A DNA stretch of 64,000 bases from Paenibacillus harenae DSM 16969 (GTDB taxonomy: Bacteria; Bacillota; Bacilli; Paenibacillales; Paenibacillaceae), in contig NZ_KE383842.1 of the NCBI RefSeq assembly GCF_000422465.1, forward strand, positions 1,633,845 through 1,697,844. Reading direction: 5' to 3'. Of the stretch, positions 62,501-64,000 are shown in pieces. Below the pieces are notes generated by a model. It worked only from the letters and a program-made list of their open reading frames with translations. It ran no database searches and was not told the DNA's origin. Within the stretch, counting starts at the first letter, position 1; each line of letters begins with the position of its first letter. The position numbers were made by a program, and so were the translations under genes.

Positions 62501-64000
62501 TATCGCTAATATCAACCACGGTCCCGCCAAAGCTTTCGGCAAGCTGGACGTAGTGAGGGTCGGATAATAGACAGCAGGCGCAGCTAGCCTCCAGCATGTA
62601 ACGGACACGATCCGCCGGAAGCGCAGGATCGATCGGCAAGTAAGCTGCTCCGGCCTTGAGCACGGCGAGCAGCGCCACCGCCATATCCGGTGAAGGATCA
62701 GCCATTACAGCTATAATGCTTCCTGCAACGCCTTTGACACGAAGCGTCCGCGCCAGACGGTTAGCCTCGGCGTTCAGTTCCCGGTAAGTCAGCTCTACGC
62801 CGGCTCCGATCACCGCGGTATGCTCCGGCGTACGTTGTACCTGCTTCTCGAACAAGGCATGAACGAGCTTCGGATCTTCATAAACCTTCTTCGTCGCATT
62901 AAACTGTTCTGTCAATTTCAGCTTCTCTTCCGCTGTAACCAATTCGAGTTCGCTCAGCCCTATTGCCGGGTTATCCAGTATTTGCGCGATGATGCTGCGC
63001 AGATGCCCTTCTGCCCGGTGGACGAATGAGCAATCGAACTTGTTCCGGTTATAACTGAATTTGATAGACAGCTCCTCGGCAGGAGCGACTACGACATTCA
63101 AATCGTAATTCGTTTGTTCAAACACGCGGTCGACCTGTGTCTGAAAGCCGATCGTCTCCTCGGCCTTCTCTCCTTCCACATCCTTGCCCAACGGATAATT
63201 TTCGAATATCAAAATATGATCGAGCAGCGCCTGCTTCAATTCGGATTGATTTTGCACCTCGTATAGCGGCAAGTAGCTATGCGCTTCCATCTCTATTGCT
63301 TCAATTTGAATATTCGCCAGCAGCTGCGCGAATGTAAGACCGTCAGAGACGCGAACGCGCACCGGAACGGTATTTATGAATAGTCCGACCATCTGCTCGA
63401 TTCCAGGCACATCCGAAGGACGGCCCGATACGACCGAGCCGAAAACGACGTCGCGCGTCCTGTTATATTTGCTGAGAAGCACCGCCCAAATGGCTTGAAA
63501 CAAGCTGTTCATTGTCGCTCCGCAGCCTCTTGCCATTCGTGTAAGGAGCAGCGTTGTCGCCGGGTCGATCGCAAATTCATGCTGGCCCTGCCGATATTCC
63601 TCCGATGGGCCGCCAGGCAGCCGACGCGGCAATGATGTCTGTTCTTCAAAGCCTTCGAGCGCATTTCTCCAATAGCTAAGAGATTCTTCTTTACTTCTGT
63701 TTTCCAGCCATTTGATGTAATCGCCGTACGGATAAACGATGTTTTGAGGTATCTCGCTTCCCGTCCGCAATGCCGCATAAATTTGAAACAACCGTTGAAT
63801 GACGACGCCAAAACCCCAGCCGTCCATCAAGATATGATGGTGGCTCCACATTAACCGGTATGTATGCTCTGATGTGCGGAACAAAGCGACTCGAAGCAGC
63901 ACATCCTTCGATAGTTGAAACCCGCGGGAGCCATTTGCTTCGTTATAGCATTCGATATATTTAGTTTGCTCAGCCTCCGCCAAATGGCGGAGATCCTCAT
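56550..64000 (-). CDS. Nonribosomal peptide synthetase, C-A(X1)-T-C-A(Thr)-T-E (5' end outside window)
   Basis: The frame is open to the window edge; about 2482 residues are visible and the N-terminus is missing within the first condensation domain (HHILMDGW is present). Residue numbers count from an in-frame TTG at 63983, which is not the true start. A-domain 1: ATP motif at 519-529, pocket DASSTGEVI (unassigned, X1), carrier S911 in LGGHS. C domain with HHIIADG at 1094-1100. A-domain 2: pocket DFWNIGMVH (Thr). The carrier S1957 is in LGGDS, the form seen before epimerases. An epimerase domain follows (about 2010-2440, AHHLIIDGVSW). The tail LTPSDISSKGMTINELEDIF is a donor communication sequence like that of TycA. 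The partial C domain resembles D-accepting ones, so an upstream synthetase probably also ends in an epimerase. Confidence 0.93.
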   Translation of the reverse strand, partial: EDLRHLAEAEQTKYIECYNEANGSRGFQLSKDVLLRVALFRTSEHTYRLMWSHHHILMDGWGFGVVIQRLFQIYAALRTGSEIPQNIVYPYGDYIKWLENRSKEESLSYWRNALEGFEEQTSLPRRLPGGPSEEYRQGQHEFAIDPATTLLLTRMARGCGATMNSLFQAIWAVLLSKYNRTRDVVFGSVVSGRPSDVPGIEQMVGLFINTVPVRVRVSDGLTFAQLLANIQIEAIEMEAHSYLPLYEVQNQSELKQALLDHILIFENYPLGKDVEGEKAEETIGFQTQVDRVFEQTNYDLNVVVAPAEELSIKFSYNRNKFDCSFVHRAEGHLRSIIAQILDNPAIGLSELELVTAEEKLKLTEQFNATKKVYEDPKLVHALFEKQVQRTPEHTAVIGAGVELTYRELNAEANRLARTLRVKGVAGSIIAVMADPSPDMAVALLAVLKAGAAYLPIDPALPADRVRYMLEASCACCLLSDPHYVQLAESFGGTVVDISDTSGYAEDTSNLEIPVQPNDLAYIIYTSGTTGKPKGVMIEHRGIANTLLWRKEEYRFSPEDRTLVFLSYAFDAFVSTFFTPIIAGSSVLLAKASEAKEPFALKKLIAAERITHFSTVPAMFAAILDVLDREEALSLKAVTLGGEKVTEDVVNRARSVNPGLELINEYGPTENSVITTCLRHVEDGRRITIGAPIANTQVWILGNDRQLQPVGAVGELCVAGVGLARGYLNQPELMKDYFVPHPFDEGAGLLYRTGDLARWTEDGQIEFVERIDHQVKIRGYRIELGEIEAVLRKQAAIKDAAVLAVQDGSGSKQLCAYVTAEEGAEWDEASIKRILGIELPSYMNPAYYIRLERLPYTSNGKLDRKSLPVPEANTTGNREYTAPETLLEAQLQPIWEQILQVENIGVTEDFFQLGGHSLKAMLLAARLQKELQTDIPLKELFERPTIRGIARFIEGGNREEGSFAAIAPAEPKEVYPLTSAQRRMFVIHQFENVGTAYNMPDALLMEGPLDKQRLTDALQKLIDRHEPLRTSFELQGEEPVQRIHASAALELNLFYASDAVPPEQIVRDFVRPFDLTQAPLMRAGLVHLEEDRHLLLLDVHHIIADGMTIGHLIQDMGALYRGEQLPALNIQYKDYAVWQSKDANSERMKKQEAFWLDQFTGGVPVFDLPADYPRPLVRDFAGKRYEFAANEQLTASLRELAAASGSTLFMVLFAAYNVLLGKYTGQEDFVVGTPTAGRAHDELRDMTGLFVGTLALRTRPKPELAFRHYLAEVKRHCLEAFEHQDYPLEELLQQLGIPRSMSRNPLFDTMFLMQNMDSADLQLEDLRLTSYPQSNDMAKFDLTFGAIEQDESLQFSIEYAAALYRPETAERLGNHYTRLLHAIAAHPEKTIAELDVLDSSEVELLLNGFNDTAASYPHTATISSLFEQQASHHSGLIAVSDADRELTYRELNARANMLARRLREEAGVTRDNLVAILMERSTDIIVAMLAVLKAGGAYVPIDPAYPEERIQYILEDSKPKALLTQTSCLHLIHDEAGIVFDLHDSLTFTGNESDLEAVNEPHDLAYIIYTSGTTGQPKGVMITHRNVVRLLTNNRLVFDFNERDVWTMFHSYCFDFSVWEMYGALLYGGQVVVVPRHTAQNPQEFAELLRQKKVTVLNQTPTAFYALIQEELRRQDQGLTVRYVIFGGEALNPAMLRPYRDQYPDAKLINMYGITETTVHVTYKAITDREIATNVSNIGTPIPTLTCYIFDSMQKLVPIGVNGELYVGGDGVARGYLNREELSKERFVPNPYKSGERLYRTGDLVRRMANGEMEYLGRIDHQVKIRGHRIELGEIETVLIKHHKVKETTVIAREQEDGSKALCAYIVAEEEMTVIELREFTKESLPDYMVPAYFVQLDKIPLTSNGKIDRQSLPEPDLSMTIGTAYIAPESIREQLLADIWQGVLGAAHIGSSDHFFALGGDSIKAIQVAARLGAHGLKLEIKDLFQYPTIRELAQRLKAVTRSIPQGPVSGDAELTAIQHWFFKQRFTDAHHWNQSVMLYTPERFEEKAIRSAIDAIVRHHDALRFVFRPNGEGSFTAFNRGQEEEGTYTYEYMDLTGEKDDRSALARHAEQLQSSINLSAGPLFLTAHYRTISGDHLLLIAHHLIIDGVSWRILFEDLEQAYSQALIGEPIRLPLKSDSFLYWSEQLRKYADNPILLREADYWRELEERGVIPLPRDRHADRGDFQALRTAQFELDEQETDQLLKRAGRAYHTEINDLLLTALGLAVKEWSGIDQVGINLESHGREPISEALDISRTVGWFTSQYPVVLDMSAGGGSHLARQIKLTKEQLRAVPGKGIGYDLLKYMTSPQSKPALRFDLEPEICFNYLGQIDGDVTNDVFRMSDYDNGSPVSPKAENSFAWNFGGIVEDGRLSMKCHYNGLEFSEETMNRFMGAYRAQLSSVIAHCTLQEDAELTPSDISSKGMTINELEDIFDLLEDKLK

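Noticed and set aside
56550..63983. Taking the TTG at 63983 as the true start of the first synthetase
   Set aside because: The reading frame continues upstream to the window edge within a condensation domain, so the start lies outside the window.

Overview
The window looks like a chromosomal segment of a spore-forming, Gram-positive Bacillales bacterium, most likely Paenibacillus or a close relative. The support is a GerA-type spore germination operon, the spore protein Tlp, YesM/YesN-type two-component genes, strong AGGAGG ribosome binding sites with frequent TTG/GTG starts, and nonribosomal peptide synthetases (NRPSs) that resemble the tyrocidine/gramicidin S enzymes. No insertion sequence, phage gene or CRISPR array was seen.

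Positions 1-6700 hold housekeeping and small regulatory genes: a truncated DUF1836 regulator, a CNNM/CorC-type transporter, a flavin-binding PNPOx-like protein divergent from a MocR regulator, tRNA-Thr and tRNA-Pro, an M48 protease fused to ankyrin repeats, a 39-residue membrane peptide and a GNAT acetyltransferase. Positions 6700-17250 form a carbohydrate island. It has a GH2 glycosidase, a fused sugar-type ABC permease without ATPase or binding protein, a membrane-anchored sugar-binding protein translationally coupled to a YesM-like kinase and a YesN-like regulator, and a sugar/H+ symporter. Several inverted repeats sit in its promoters.

Positions 17300-29200 carry DUF2536, tlp, a second GNAT, a SulP transporter, a DUF1961 protein, the germination operon with an extra 67-residue membrane protein, a cell-wall amidase, tatC/tatA and a PhoX-like Tat substrate.

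Positions 29400-64000 are a nonribosomal peptide cluster. Three synthetase genes run on the minus strand (the first is cut by the window edge), followed by two half-size ABC exporters. A membrane-anchored alpha/beta hydrolase and a diaminobutyrate aminotransferase lie beyond them. The visible assembly line reads C-A-T / C-A-T-E | C-A-T / C-A-T / C | (half C)-A-T / C-A-T / C-A-T / C-A-T-TE. Adenylation codes read by eye give X1 - Thr (epimerised) - Pro - Phe - Tyr - Val - Ser - X2, where X1 and X2 use closely related codes I cannot assign. I do not recognise this peptide. None of the visible codes is a diaminobutyrate code, so the aminotransferase implies further modules upstream of the window. 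One module is split so that its condensation domain ends one protein and a leftover half condensation domain begins the next.
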